Origin: Cytophagaceae bacterium
GTDB taxonomy: Bacteria; Bacteroidota; Bacteroidia; Cytophagales; Cytophagaceae
Assembly (NCBI GenBank): GCA_029237685.1
Contig: JAQZBV010000065.1
Location: 1 to 37,542, forward strand
Reading direction: 5' to 3'
DNA: 37,542 bases
Part shown: positions 18,753-27,720 of the stretch, piece after piece
How positions within the stretch are numbered: the first letter of the stretch is position 1
Layout of the letters: the number at the start of each line of letters is the position of its first letter
Program-made: the position numbers and the translations under genes
Notes under the pieces: generated by a model
The model's input: only the letters and a program-made list of their open reading frames with translations
Told to the model about the DNA's origin: nothing
Database searches by the model: none

Positions 18753-19894
18753 AATACTGTTCATCGGGCTTGTATGTATAAACGGTGTTTCTTTACAAGC
18801 GCAGGATTATAATTGGTCCGCTCCGCTGGATAGCGTGTCACAGGATGGATTTTACAAATTAATTCTGAAACCTGATGTTACGAGTAGGACAATGACGGAA
18901 AATTATGCTGATCTTAGAATTTATGATCAGCATAAAAAGGTGGTGCCCTATCTTTTGCAGGAAGAATGGAACAACGACAAGAAATGGTTTGAAGAATATT
19001 CTATTCTAACTAAAGAAATTAATCCCGAGCGTTCTACTAAACTTGTCATTCATAATCCGAAGAAAAACAGATTTCATTACGGACAATTATTCATTGAGTA
19101 TGATGCACGATCAACAAGGTGTTGTCAGTGAAAAGAGAATAAATTTTCCATTGAGTAATTATGAATACTATAAGTTAGAAGTCAACGACTCTGCCAGTGC
19201 TCCGTTGAATATTTTAAAAGTAGGATATTATACAACAACTGTAGAAACGGCTAAGCAAATACAATTGCCGGTACCATCGATCCGTCAAGCGGATAGTTTG
19301 AAGAGTAAACAGACATTCGTTGAGTTTAACTTTAAATCTGATTTCCATATCAATACGCTTAGTTTTGCTATCGATGGACCTAAATTCTATAAGCGAAAAG
19401 CCGTATTGTATAAAGTGGAACGCAGGGCTAAAGGAAGCGTTCAATTAGCAGAGCAATTGTTTTTTAATTTACTCTCCGATAAGGAACAGGTTATTTCTAT
19501 ACCGGAAGTTTACGGTAAGAATTTTCTTGTAGTCATAGACAATGGGGATAATGAATCCTTGAATGTGACTTCCATTAAAGCCTTTCAAAGCACTCGTTAT
19601 ATAGTAGCCTATTTGAAAAAGGACAATCAGTATATACTGTCTTTAGGCAATAAGAAAGCAGAGCTCCCTTTGTATGATTTGGAAAGCTTCAGAGACAGTA
19701 TTCCTGCTGTTCTTACTGAAGTGAAGCCACTTAAATTTGAGTTTGTAAGGAAAGAGCAAGTAAAAGCAGCAGTAAAAGAAGATTGGTTTAAAAGCAGAAT
19801 CTGGATCTGGTCTGCATTAGCTATTGTGATTGGATTGTTAGGCTTGATTTCCTACAGGATGATCAAAGAGATGGATAAGAAGGAAAATGACTAA
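18733..19894 (+). pseudogene. DUF3999 protein, frameshifted and probably partly deleted
   Basis: The first part (ATG 18733, signal peptide MIRKLIKILFIGLVCINGVS then LQAQ) reads in one frame through STKLVIHNPKKN and then runs into a TGA at 19129-19131. The rest is in the +1 frame, from DNYSLSMMHDQQG at about 19082 through INFPLSNYEYYKLEVND to a C-terminal membrane helix (WIWSALAIVIGLLGLISY) and TAA 19892-19894. Joining the two gives about 380 residues. Compared with my memory of the family, a segment of roughly 30 residues with the SGSDD-type strand seems missing at the junction, suggesting a frameshifting deletion near 19065-19082. DUF3999 genes commonly follow DUF2339 genes; function is unknown, location periplasmic with a membrane anchor. 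Confidence 0.7.
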
Positions 19895-19899
19895 GAAGG

Positions 19900-20472
19900 A
19901 TGGAGGCATCAACACATGAGAACAAGACTTTTGAAAAGGTCATATACACCGGTAAGGAAGTTAAAAACAAAGAATTTGAACAATGCACGTTTAAGGACTG
20001 CGATCTGTCAGATAGTTTGTTTCTAAACAATCGTTTTACCGAATGTGTTTTTATAGGATCTAATTTGTCGATGACAAAGCTTGCCGGTTCTTCATTGCGT
20101 GATGTGAGTTTTAAACAATGCAAACTGTTGGGCGTCAATTTTAGTGAGTGCGAAGATTTTTTGTTCAGTGTTTATTTTGAAAACTGTATCCTGGACTATG
20201 CGTCTTTCATGAAGAAGAAAATGACCAAAACAAAGTTTGTGAATACGTCTTTAAAGCAAGTGGCTTTTACAGGAGCTAATTTATCCAATGCTCTATTCGA
20301 CAACACAGATCTGGCCGATGCTATTTTTAATGGAACAGATTTGAAGGACGCAGATTTCAGAACAGCTTACAATTATGCGATCGACCCGGAGTTAAATAAC
20401 ATTAAGAAAGCAAAATTTTCTTTGCATGGCGTCGTTGGCTTATTGACGAAATACGGTATTCGTATTGAATAA
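19900..20472 (+). CDS. Pentapeptide-repeat protein
   Basis: This 190-residue cytoplasmic protein is built of A(D/N)LXX-type repeats that form a right-handed quadrilateral beta-helix. Examples are FEQCTFKDCDLSDSLFLNNR, ANLSNALFDNTDLADAIFNG and TDLKDADFRTA. The repeats cover about residues 20-155, broken by a short helix-like insert (FMKKKMTKTKF). The end, DPELNNIKKAKFSLHGVVGL, matches the tail seen in Qnr/McbG-like pentapeptide proteins. Qnr proteins protect gyrase from quinolones, but most chromosomal relatives have no proven role, so I assign only the fold. It starts 5 bases after the DUF3999 frame ends and seems intact, unlike its two upstream neighbours. Confidence 0.85.
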   Translation: MEASTHENKTFEKVIYTGKEVKNKEFEQCTFKDCDLSDSLFLNNRFTECVFIGSNLSMTKLAGSSLRDVSFKQCKLLGVNFSECEDFLFSVYFENCILDYASFMKKKMTKTKFVNTSLKQVAFTGANLSNALFDNTDLADAIFNGTDLKDADFRTAYNYAIDPELNNIKKAKFSLHGVVGLLTKYGIRIE

Positions 20473-20474
20473 AA

Positions 20475-20608
20475 GTGGTCAGTGGACAGTTGTCAGATTA
20501 GCTATAAAAACAAAGGCCCTTGCTTGTAGCAGGGCCTTTGTTTTTTATAGCTAATTCTTTTGTGAATGATTGGTTGCTACTGATCACTGACAACTATCTA
20601 CTGACTAC
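20475..20608. repeat. Heptad repeats forming an inverted repeat around the terminator
   Basis: The left arm (20475-20496) and the reverse complement of the right arm (20587-20608) match at 18 of 22 bases. Each arm is a run of related seven-base words, of the form xxTCAGT or xxACAGT: three words on the left and about four on the right, where the pattern continues outward to 20574. The arms bracket a 21-bp terminator hairpin, so the whole 134-base stretch could fold into one long structure in transcripts from either strand. The element sits between two convergent genes. Confidence 0.6.
20500..20552. terminator. Bidirectional terminator between convergent genes
   Basis: A 21-bp stem (20500-20520 with 20531-20552, one bulged T) has a core AACAAAGGCCCT and a 10-base loop. 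A-rich bases on the left arm become a T tract for minus-strand transcripts, and the right arm has six T for plus-strand transcripts, so it can serve both the pentapeptide gene and the lipoprotein gene. Confidence 0.85.
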
Positions 20609-20614
20609 TTTGTT

Positions 20615-21181
20615 CTATTTCAATTTCTCAAACACCAATTGCAAATCGTGAAATTTCTTGGATCCCGTTTTGGTTAAGCGAATCGTCAGTTCTTGCGTTG
20701 GTACAAACCAGGTCAGACTATTGTTTTCTTCCACCGCTTTCGTTTTGAACTTGGAAGAAAAATAGTTTTTCAGTTCTCGGTAATAAAGGCCTTGTCTGTA
20801 TTCGTTTTCAGGGTAGATCACCACTTCTATTTTATTTAATTTTTTATTGGCGAATTGATAAGTGAAGTCAGCCGCTTCTACAGGGTCCAGTTGCGAAGAA
20901 TAGGTGTAAGCAGCAGCACTGCTGTCTACTTTTTGCAACGTGCTGTTTTTGGATTTGATCAATTCGCTGTCCATTCCTAAGGAAAACCCACGGATTAATC
21001 CATTCTGATCCTGAATCAAAGTCTGAATGTTCTTGTCGTAATTGCTCAATTGAATGCCTAAGCTATCTGTTTGTTCAGGAATTTCCGTATCGGATGTTTC
21101 TTGCTGTACATCATCTGTTGAGCAGCTTACTGCGGTCAATAAAAAAACAAACAGGCAAATGTTTGAAATGGCGTACTTCAT
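20615..21181 (-). CDS. Hypothetical lipoprotein
   Basis: This 188-residue protein begins with a lipoprotein signal peptide: a hydrophobic run (ICLFVFLLTAVSC) ends in a lipobox with Cys20, so the mature protein should be lipid-anchored in the envelope. Next comes a polar Asp/Glu/Thr/Gln-rich linker (about 21-60), then a globular part with GLIRGFSLGMDSELIKSKNS and a second half with KLNKIEVVIYPENEYRQGLY and LTIRLTKTGSKKFHDLQLVF. The pattern suggests alternating beta strands. I do not recognise the family. Its start is only 11 bases after the rlmN stop on the same strand, so it is probably cotranscribed with rlmN. Confidence 0.8.
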   Translation of the reverse strand: MKYAISNICLFVFLLTAVSCSTDDVQQETSDTEIPEQTDSLGIQLSNYDKNIQTLIQDQNGLIRGFSLGMDSELIKSKNSTLQKVDSSAAAYTYSSQLDPVEAADFTYQFANKKLNKIEVVIYPENEYRQGLYYRELKNYFSSKFKTKAVEENNSLTWFVPTQELTIRLTKTGSKKFHDLQLVFEKLK

Positions 21182-21192
21182 TTTATATCTAA

Positions 21193-22095
21193 TTATTTGT
21201 TTTCTTTAATTGCTAATTGGCCGCAGGCTGCGTCAATGTCTTTGCCTCTGCTTTTGCGTACGTTGATCACGATGTCATTACTTTCAATGTATCGCTTGAA
21301 GGCATTCATTTTCGCTTCACTGGCGTTAAGGTAATTGGCTTCCTGTATAGGATTGTATTCAATTATGATATCGAGCTTGTTGGTCTCATTAATCGGCATG
21401 ATGTCATTGCGCTTCAAATCATTAGCCGCATGTAAAGATAAGGCAAGGTTAAACTTTACTTTATCATCGCCCAGTTTTTCAATCATTTTCGCAATGCCCG
21501 CAGTCGAAACGGTAATGCGTTTGCTGGAAATGTTTAATCCATGAGGAGCAGAAATCAAGTCAACGCCTTTGATTACATTGGCATAATTGAGCAGTGGTTC
21601 ACCCATACCCATGAACACAATATTCGTTAGGGGAGTATTATAATGCTCTTCCGCCAGTTGCTTGATGAGTACCACTTGATCGTAAATTTCAGCCGGATCT
21701 AAGTTGCGCTTACGCGCCATGTATCCTGTCGCACAGAACTTACAGGTAAGCGAACAGCCTACTTGCGAAGAAACACAAGCCGTCATGCGATCATCTGCAG
21801 GGATTAGTACGCCTTCAATCAGGTTGCCGTCAAATAATCGGAAACCACATTTGATCGTACCGTCTGCACTCACTTGTTTGCTATCGATCGTGACCGGCCT
21901 GAATTCATAGTGTTCAGACAAAAGCGTGCGTGTAGTCAAAGAAATATTCGTCATCTGATCAAAAGAAGTGACCGAGCGTTTCCAAATCCACTCGTACACT
22001 TGTTTTGCCCGGAATGCCTTTTCCCCAATAGAAACAAAAATTTCTTCCAATTGTGGGAGTGAGAAGGACCGTATATCTTTTTTCGTGCTATTCAT
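21193..22095 (-). CDS. rlmN: RlmN-type rRNA/tRNA methyltransferase with internal deletion
   Basis: RlmN is a radical-SAM enzyme that methylates C2 of A2503 in 23S rRNA and A37 in some tRNAs. I choose ATG 22095 (MNSTKKDIRSFSL, 300 residues); the upstream ATG at 22179 adds residues unlike the family. All mechanism residues are visible: the likely base E94, C107, the iron-sulfur cysteines C114, C118 and C121 (VGCSLTCKFC), GMGEP at 163-167, the SAM-contacting Asn N248 in EYNPI, and the methyl-carrying C291 in DAACGQL. However, after INETNKLD (residue 242) the sequence jumps straight to IIIEYNPI. The usual 48 or so residues between these motifs, which form strands and helices of the barrel, are missing in frame. 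Activity is doubtful. Confidence 0.9.
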   Translation of the reverse strand: MNSTKKDIRSFSLPQLEEIFVSIGEKAFRAKQVYEWIWKRSVTSFDQMTNISLTTRTLLSEHYEFRPVTIDSKQVSADGTIKCGFRLFDGNLIEGVLIPADDRMTACVSSQVGCSLTCKFCATGYMARKRNLDPAEIYDQVVLIKQLAEEHYNTPLTNIVFMGMGEPLLNYANVIKGVDLISAPHGLNISSKRITVSTAGIAKMIEKLGDDKVKFNLALSLHAANDLKRNDIMPINETNKLDIIIEYNPIQEANYLNASEAKMNAFKRYIESNDIVINVRKSRGKDIDAACGQLAIKENK

Positions 22096-22103
22096 TGTGT
22101 TTA

Positions 22104-22111
22104 CAAAAATA
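22104..22111 (-). promoter_or_regulatory. Candidate -7 box of rlmN
   Basis: On the minus strand TATTTTTG at 22111-22104 matches TAnnTTTG exactly. No clear TTG partner is found 19-21 bases upstream. Initiation would fall near 22098, leaving only a few bases before the ATG at 22095, so the message could be almost leaderless. Confidence 0.4.
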
Positions 22112-22375
22112 CGAAATAATGTCCCGTGATCTCTGTTCCTCTTTGTATTTCTTATACATAGCGTAAGTCGCAATTGCAAATGATCAATTAATTCCCCAAT
22201 TCGTTCCCCAAATGATTTTTCACTTACTACTTAATGGATCCAGAGAAGAAAAGTTGAAATCTTCATTTTTTAAAGACAATTTGACATCTAGTTGATGGTT
22301 TGATTCGATTATCAAGACACTTTGTCCTGATAATAGTCATTTTATTGATTGGACGATAATTTGTAACTAGGGTTT

Positions 22376-22383
22376 GAGGAGGA
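22376..22383 (+). promoter_or_regulatory. Strong Shine-Dalgarno sequence of clpB
   Basis: GAGGAGGA ends 10 bases before the clpB ATG at 22394. This is close to the ideal anti-Shine-Dalgarno complement and stands out, since nearly all other genes in the window start after A-rich sequence without such a site, as is normal in Bacteroidota. It also supports the chosen start. Confidence 0.6.
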
Positions 22384-22393
22384 AAAATAGACT

Positions 22394-25006
22394 ATGAATT
22401 TTAATAATTATACAGTAAAAGCTCAGGAAGCTGTTCAGAAAGCCACCGAAATTGCAGGTGTCAACGGACAGTTGGGTGTTGAGTCAGGACACATTCTTAA
22501 AGGCTTGATAGAAGCGGACGAGAGCGTGTCGGGATTTCTGTTTAGGAAATTGAATATCAACAAGAATGTTTTGCAGACCAAGCTGGAGGAATTGATTCAA
22601 TCGTATCCGAAAGCAAGCGGGGGAAGTCCTTACTTAACCAATGATGCCAATCAGGTTTTTAACAAAGCCTTATCATCCATCAAACAATTTGGTGATGAGT
22701 ATGTCGCCATAGAACATTTATGGTTAGGCGTTTTAGGTGGAAAAGATAAAGCTGCAAACCTTTTGAAAGACGCCGGTTTCAACGAAAAAGATTTGAAAGC
22801 GGCGATACAAGAGTTGCGTGGAGGAAGTAAAGTAACGGATCAACATGCAGAGGGGAATTACCGTTCATTGGAGAAATATTCCATCAACTTAAATAAACTC
22901 GCACGTGCCGGCAAAATTGATCCGGTGATTGGTCGTGACGAAGAGATACGTCGATTGCTTCAAATTTTAGCGCGGCGTACCAAAAACAATCCGATCCTTT
23001 TAGGAGAACCTGGTGTTGGTAAAACCGCTATTGTAGAGGGTTTGGCGCAGCGTATCGTGTCAGGTGACGTACCTGAAAACTTAAAATCAAAAACCCTGGT
23101 ATCGCTGGACATGGGTTTGTTGGTGGCCGGCGCGAAGTATAAAGGTGAGTTTGAAGAGCGTCTGAAAGCAGTAATCAAAGAAGTAACAGATTCAGACGGA
23201 GAGATCATTTTATTCATTGATGAGATCCATACTTTGATTGGTGCAGGAGGAGGAGAAGGAGCCATGGATGCGGCCAACTTGCTGAAACCTGCATTGGCCC
23301 GTGGTGAATTGCATGCCATCGGTGCAACTACTTTAAAAGAGTATCAAAAATACATTGAAAAAGACAAAGCCCTGGAACGCCGGTTCCAGGCAGTGACTGT
23401 TGACGAGCCAAGTATTCAGGATGCCATTTCTATCTTGCGTGGGATCAAAGAAAAATATGAATTGCACCATGGGGTGCGCATTAAAGACGACGCGATCATT
23501 GCCTCAGTAGAACTATCGAGTCGCTATATCTCTGATCGGTTCTTGCCGGATAAAGCCATAGACTTGATGGACGAAGCCGCATCAAAACTCCGTATGGAAA
23601 TCGATTCGGTGCCCGAAGAACTGGATGAAGCACAGCGTAAACGCTTGCAGTTGGAAATTGAACGAGAAGCGATTCGTCGCGAAAAAGACAAAGACAAGGA
23701 AGTTGTTTTGTCAAAAGAAATCGCTGAGTTGACGGAGAAAGTAAACGAGTTGCAAGCCCAATGGCAAAATGAAAAATCGGTCATTCAAGGCATACAAAAA
23801 GCGAAAGAACAACTGGAACAATTGAAACTGGAAGCCGACCAGGCGGAGCGTGCTGGGGATTATGGCAAAGTGGCTGAGATCCGCTACGGTCGTATGAAAG
23901 AAGCGGAAGAGCAATTGGAGAAAATGAAAGTTCAGTTCTCCGATATGCAAGGCGGAGGCACGATGTTGAAAGAAGAAGTTTCTTCAGAAGACATTGCGGA
24001 AGTCGTGGCAAAATGGACAGGTATTCCAGTATCTAAAATGTTACAAAGCGAGCGCGATAAACTGCTGTTCTTAGAAGAAGAATTGGGTAAACGTGTTGCC
24101 GGACAGGAAGAAGGAATCCAAGCTATAGCCGATGCCGTACGCAGAAGCAGAGCGGGATTGCAGGACCCTAAGCGTCCGATCGGGTCCTTTATATTTCTGG
24201 GAACAACCGGTGTCGGTAAAACAGAATTAGCGAAAGCGCTGGCCGAATTCTTATTCAATGATGACAGTGCCATGGTCAGGATAGACATGTCCGAATACCA
24301 GGAGAAACACGCCGTCAGCCGGTTGATCGGTGCGCCTCCGGGATATGTGGGTTACGATGAAGGAGGGCAATTGACGGAAGCTGTGCGTCGTAAACCTTAT
24401 TCTGTGATCTTATTGGATGAGATTGAAAAAGCGCATCCGGATGTCTTCAACATCTTGTTGCAAGTGTTGGATGACGGGCGCTTGACCGACAACAAGGGAC
24501 GTGTAGCCAATTTCAAAAACACCATCATCATCATGACTTCGAACGCCGGAGCGCATGTGATTCAGGAGAACTTTGCCAACCTGCACTCAGGAAATGAGGA
24601 GGAAATCATAGAAAAGACCAAAGAGCAAGTGACTTTATTGCTTCGTCAAACCATTCGTCCGGAGTTCTTGAACCGCATCGATGAGATCGTGATGTTCAAA
24701 CCGCTTAGCGCGAAAGAAATTCGCAAGATCGTGGACATCCAGTTTAAGATCATTCAGAAAAGGCTGGAGGAAAGCGGTGTCAAGATTGAAGCAGCGGAAA
24801 ATGCCCTGGATAAATTGGCCTATTTGGGATACGATCCTCAGTTTGGCGCCAGACCATTGAAAAGGGTCATGCAACGGGAAATTCTTAATGAATTGTCAAA
24901 GGAGATTTTGTCTGGTAAAGTCAAGAAAGACAGCTTAATCGGGCTTTCTCTGGACAAAGAGGGGAACTTCCAGTTCATTAATCTCGATGAAGTACAATTG
25001 TCATAA
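22394..25006 (+). CDS. clpB: ATP-dependent disaggregase ClpB
   Basis: This 870-residue hexameric AAA+ chaperone pulls proteins out of aggregates together with DnaK. The N-terminal Clp domain covers about 1-145. The first ATPase module has Walker A GEPGVGKT at 204-211 and Walker B around FIDEIHT at 275-280. The coiled-coil middle domain (about 400-525), where DnaK docks, is rich in Lys, Glu and Gln. The second module has [12 protein letters not shown] and [15 protein letters not shown], and the C-terminal domain ends after [20 protein letters not shown]. The length is normal. It carries an unusually good ribosome-binding site. dnaK follows 135 bases downstream, so partner chaperones are side by side. 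Confidence 0.98.
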   Translation: MNFNNYTVKAQEAVQKATEIAGVNGQLGVESGHILKGLIEADESVSGFLFRKLNINKNVLQTKLEELIQSYPKASGGSPYLTNDANQVFNKALSSIKQFGDEYVAIEHLWLGVLGGKDKAANLLKDAGFNEKDLKAAIQELRGGSKVTDQHAEGNYRSLEKYSINLNKLARAGKIDPVIGRDEEIRRLLQILARRTKNNPILLGEPGVGKTAIVEGLAQRIVSGDVPENLKSKTLVSLDMGLLVAGAKYKGEFEERLKAVIKEVTDSDGEIILFIDEIHTLIGAGGGEGAMDAANLLKPALARGELHAIGATTLKEYQKYIEKDKALERRFQAVTVDEPSIQDAISILRGIKEKYELHHGVRIKDDAIIASVELSSRYISDRFLPDKAIDLMDEAASKLRMEIDSVPEELDEAQRKRLQLEIEREAIRREKDKDKEVVLSKEIAELTEKVNELQAQWQNEKSVIQGIQKAKEQLEQLKLEADQAERAGDYGKVAEIRYGRMKEAEEQLEKMKVQFSDMQGGGTMLKEEVSSEDIAEVVAKWTGIPVSKMLQSERDKLLFLEEELGKRVAGQEEGIQAIADAVRRSRAGLQDPKRPIGSFIFLGTTGVGKTELAKALAEFLFNDDSAMVRIDMSEYQEKHAVSRLIGAPPGYVGYDEGGQLTEAVRRKPYSVILLDEIEKAHPDVFNILLQVLDDGRLTDNKGRVANFKNTIIIMTSNAGAHVIQENFANLHSGNEEEIIEKTKEQVTLLLRQTIRPEFLNRIDEIVMFKPLSAKEIRKIVDIQFKIIQKRLEESGVKIEAAENALDKLAYLGYDPQFGARPLKRVMQREILNELSKEILSGKVKKDSLIGLSLDKEGNFQFINLDEVQLS

Positions 25007-25057
25007 AATATGACAAAGAAGTTTTCATTGATAAATAGCCTGACAAGGGCTGAAAAC

Positions 25058-25094
25058 CTATGCCAGTTTGTCACAAACAGGCCTACTGGCATAG
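25058..25094 (+). promoter_or_regulatory. Perfect dyad in the clpB-dnaK spacer
   Basis: CTATGCCAGT at 25058-25067 is the exact reverse complement of ACTGGCATAG at 25085-25094. The 17-base loop contains a small inner hairpin (TTTG/CAAA). No T tract follows, so it is not a standard terminator. It lies 47 bases before the dnaK start and does not match the CIRCE heat-shock operator. It could be an operator or an RNA leader element; function is unknown. Confidence 0.5.
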
Positions 25095-25141
25095 TCATTG
25101 TAAAAGGGTAACAGGATTAAAAAAAGAAAAATAATACAATT

Positions 25142-27037
25142 ATGGGCAAAATTATAGGCATAGACTTAGGAACAACTAACTCATGCGTGTCTGTGATGGA
25201 AGGTAACGAACCCGTTGTCATTCCTAACAGTGAAGGTAAAAGGACGACTCCGTCCATCGTAGCGTTCTTGGAAAACGGAGAGCGTAAAGTCGGTGATCCT
25301 GCAAAACGTCAGGCCATTACTAACCCTACGAACACGGTCTCTTCTATCAAACGTTTCATGGGAAAAAAATTCTCTAAAGTTGGAAGCGAAGAAGGTCGTA
25401 TATCTTACAAAGTAGAAGGCGGAAGCAACGATACGCCAAGAGTTCGCATCGGTGACCGTTTATATACACCTCAAGAAATTTCAGCGATGATCCTTCAAAA
25501 AATGAAGACAACGGCTGAAGATTACTTGGGGCATGAAGTAAAAGAAGCGGTCATTACAGTACCTGCTTATTTCAACGATGCAGAAAGACAAGCAACGAAA
25601 GAAGCGGGTCAGATTGCTGGTTTGGATGTTAAACGTATCATCAACGAGCCTACAGCAGCAGCTTTGGCTTATGGACTAGATAAAAAAGGTCAGGATTCAG
25701 TGATCGCTGTTTTTGACTTGGGTGGTGGTACTTTCGACGTATCAATCCTGGAATTAGGTGATGGTGTATTCGAAGTAAAATCTACCAATGGTGATGTACA
25801 CTTGGGTGGTGATGACTTTGATGAAGTAATCATTGGTTGGTTAGCAGATGAATTTAAGAACGACGAAGGCATTGACTTGCGTAAAGATCCTATGGCTCTT
25901 CAACGTTTGAAAGAAGCAGCTGAAAAAGCGAAGATCGAATTATCCAGCACCGCTTCATCTGAAATCAACTTGCCATACATCATGCCAGTGAACGGTATTC
26001 CGAAACACTTGGTAAGAACATTGAGCAGATCTAAATTCGAACAATTATCTGATTCATTGATCCAACGTACATTGGAGCCTTGTCGTCAGGCATTGAAAGA
26101 TGCAGGTTTGAATGTGAGCCAAATCAATGAAGTAATCTTAGTAGGAGGTTCTACCCGTATTCCTAAAGTACAGGAAGAAGTTGAAAAATTCTTCGGTAAA
26201 AAACCTTCCAAAGGCGTTAACCCAGATGAAGTAGTAGCTGTAGGTGCTGCCATCCAAGGTGGTGTATTGACAGGTGAAGTGAAAGATGTATTGTTATTGG
26301 ATGTTATTCCATTGGCATTGGGTATCGAAACAATGGGTGGTGTATTCACTAAATTGATCGAAGCCAACACAACGATTCCTTCTAAAAAATCAGAAGTATT
26401 CTCTACCGCTTCAGATCAACAACCTTCTGTTGAGATTCACGTCTTGCAAGGTGAAAGATCAATGGCTAAGGATAACCGTACCATCGGACGTTTCCACTTA
26501 GACGGTATTCCTCCTGCACCAAGAGGTGTCCCTCAAGTAGAAGTGACATTCGACGTAGATGCTAACGGTATCTTGAATGTTTCTGCAAAAGATAAAGGAA
26601 CAGGTAAGGAACAAAAAATCCGCATCGAAGCTTCTTCAGGTTTAACTCCGGAAGACATCGAGCGCATGAAAAACGAAGCGAAAGCAAACGAGTCTGCAGA
26701 TAAAGCGGAACGCGATAAAGTGGAGAAAATCAACCAGGCTGACTCATTGATTTTCCAAACGGAAAAACAACTGAGCGAGTACGGAGATAAGTTGACAGAA
26801 GGCAACAAATCTGCTATCGAAGGTGCATTGAAAGACCTTAAGGCTGCTTTTGAAGCCAAAGACATCAATGCGATCGACAGTGCCATGGCTGCGTTGAACA
26901 CCGCATGGGAACATGCTTCTCAGGAAATGTACGCGCAACAGCCGCAAGGTGGTGGTGCTCCTGGAGCAGAGGCTTCATCTGATAAAGACAGCGTAACGGA
27001 TGTAGATTACGAAGAAGTACAAGGCGACAAAAAATAA
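25142..27037 (+). CDS. dnaK: Chaperone protein DnaK (Hsp70)
   Basis: This 631-residue cytoplasmic chaperone binds unfolded segments in an ATP-controlled cycle. The nucleotide-binding domain (about 1-380) has the phosphate loop [16 protein letters not shown] at the N-terminus, [20 protein letters not shown] near 190-210 and [17 protein letters not shown] near 333-349. The substrate-binding domain contains [20 protein letters not shown], followed by a helical lid and a Gly/Gln/Ala-rich tail ending [14 protein letters not shown]. The length is normal. grpE and dnaJ are not in the window. It probably shares regulation or a transcript with clpB, and a clear terminator follows it. Confidence 0.98.
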   Translation: MGKIIGIDLGTTNSCVSVMEGNEPVVIPNSEGKRTTPSIVAFLENGERKVGDPAKRQAITNPTNTVSSIKRFMGKKFSKVGSEEGRISYKVEGGSNDTPRVRIGDRLYTPQEISAMILQKMKTTAEDYLGHEVKEAVITVPAYFNDAERQATKEAGQIAGLDVKRIINEPTAAALAYGLDKKGQDSVIAVFDLGGGTFDVSILELGDGVFEVKSTNGDVHLGGDDFDEVIIGWLADEFKNDEGIDLRKDPMALQRLKEAAEKAKIELSSTASSEINLPYIMPVNGIPKHLVRTLSRSKFEQLSDSLIQRTLEPCRQALKDAGLNVSQINEVILVGGSTRIPKVQEEVEKFFGKKPSKGVNPDEVVAVGAAIQGGVLTGEVKDVLLLDVIPLALGIETMGGVFTKLIEANTTIPSKKSEVFSTASDQQPSVEIHVLQGERSMAKDNRTIGRFHLDGIPPAPRGVPQVEVTFDVDANGILNVSAKDKGTGKEQKIRIEASSGLTPEDIERMKNEAKANESADKAERDKVEKINQADSLIFQTEKQLSEYGDKLTEGNKSAIEGALKDLKAAFEAKDINAIDSAMAALNTAWEHASQEMYAQQPQGGGAPGAEASSDKDSVTDVDYEEVQGDKK

Positions 27038-27060
27038 TCGTCTTAACATACAATTGAATT

Positions 27061-27096
27061 AGCACAGCAGGATATTTTCTTGCTGTGCTTTTTTTA
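27061..27096 (+). terminator. Rho-independent terminator after dnaK
   Basis: A perfect 9-bp stem (AGCACAGCA 27061-27069 with TGCTGTGCT 27081-27089) is followed directly by seven T residues. It begins 24 bases after the dnaK stop. Confidence 0.9.
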
Positions 27097-27128
27097 TTAT
27101 ATTAAGTCATCAACCAAACCGCTTTTGT

Positions 27129-27581
27129 ATGAGAAAAATAACACTGGGAGTACTACTCCTTATCAGTACTGTACTTATTGCTTCTTTTACTTTCAATCAT
27201 TCTTCTGAGGACCAAATTGTGGGAGAATGGCTAACAGGAAATCAAAAAGCGAAAATTAAGATCTTTAAGAAAAACGATCGGTACTACGGAGCGATCAATT
27301 GGCTGAAGGAACCATTAAAAGATGGTAAGCCTAAAACAGATACTAACAATCCTGATGCTGCAAAAAGGAGCCAACCGATTATGGGATTGCTCTTGCTAAC
27401 GGCTTTTAAGTACGATGGTGATGATGAGTGGGAAGACGGGCACATCTACGATCCGGAAGAAGGCAAAACATATTCCTGCAATTTAACTTTGAAGGATAAT
27501 GGTAAAACTTTGCACGTTAGAGGATATATTGGCATTTCATTGATTGGCCGCACAGACGTGTGGACTCGTGTCGATAAGTAA
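27129..27581 (+). CDS. DUF2147 family exported protein
   Basis: This 150-residue protein carries an N-terminal hydrophobic signal (MRKITLGVLLLISTVLIASF) and a mature part beginning EDQIVGEWLTGNQKAKIKIF. It contains the DUF2147 pattern: KNDRYYGAINWLKEP, a dispensable polar loop, PIMGLLLLTAFKYDGDDEWE, then GHIYDPEEGKTYSCNLTLKD and LHVRGYIGISLIGRTDVWTR. The fold is a small lipocalin-like beta barrel, probably periplasmic; the biological role is unknown. It stands alone between the dnaK terminator and a repeat-containing gap, in normal length and apparently intact. Confidence 0.88.
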   Translation: MRKITLGVLLLISTVLIASFTFNHSSEDQIVGEWLTGNQKAKIKIFKKNDRYYGAINWLKEPLKDGKPKTDTNNPDAAKRSQPIMGLLLLTAFKYDGDDEWEDGHIYDPEEGKTYSCNLTLKDNGKTLHVRGYIGISLIGRTDVWTRVDK

Positions 27582-27612
27582 GGTTGGCTTTAGTTCAGGA
27601 GTAGAGCTAGTT

Positions 27613-27720
27613 GTCAAATCTCAATTTCCAATCCTCAAATCCCAATAAATTCCTACAAAGAAGTTCCAACAGTTTTAGATTTTGGAATTGGAGTTTTATT
27701 TGAAATTTGTCTTTTGGGAT
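27613..27720. repeat. Imperfect inverted repeat of CAAATCCCAAT-like words
   Basis: The left part (27613-27652) is made of words such as CAAATCTCAATTTCCAAT and CAAATCCCAATAAATTCC. The right part (27680-27720) has the complementary vocabulary: TTTTGGAATTGGAG, TTTGAAATTTG and TTTTGGGAT. The two halves could pair imperfectly into a long AT-rich hairpin. The element fills the gap between the DUF2147 gene and the glycosyltransferase and contains no reading frame. It is not an obvious terminator, because no clean stem with a T tract is present. Confidence 0.45.

Noticed and set aside
19900..20472. Calling the pentapeptide protein a quinolone-resistance gene
   Set aside because: Only the fold is supported; chromosomal pentapeptide proteins are common and mostly of unknown role.
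22096..22179. Earlier ATG start for rlmN at 22179
   Set aside because: The extra 28 residues do not look like RlmN, and a good -7 box lies between the two starts.
23932..24288. Minus-strand frames opposite clpB, such as 118 codons here
   Set aside because: Antisense to ClpB motifs; composition explains the open frame.
25007..25141. CIRCE (HrcA) operator before dnaK
   Set aside because: The dyad present does not match TTAGCACTC-N9-GAGTGCTAA.
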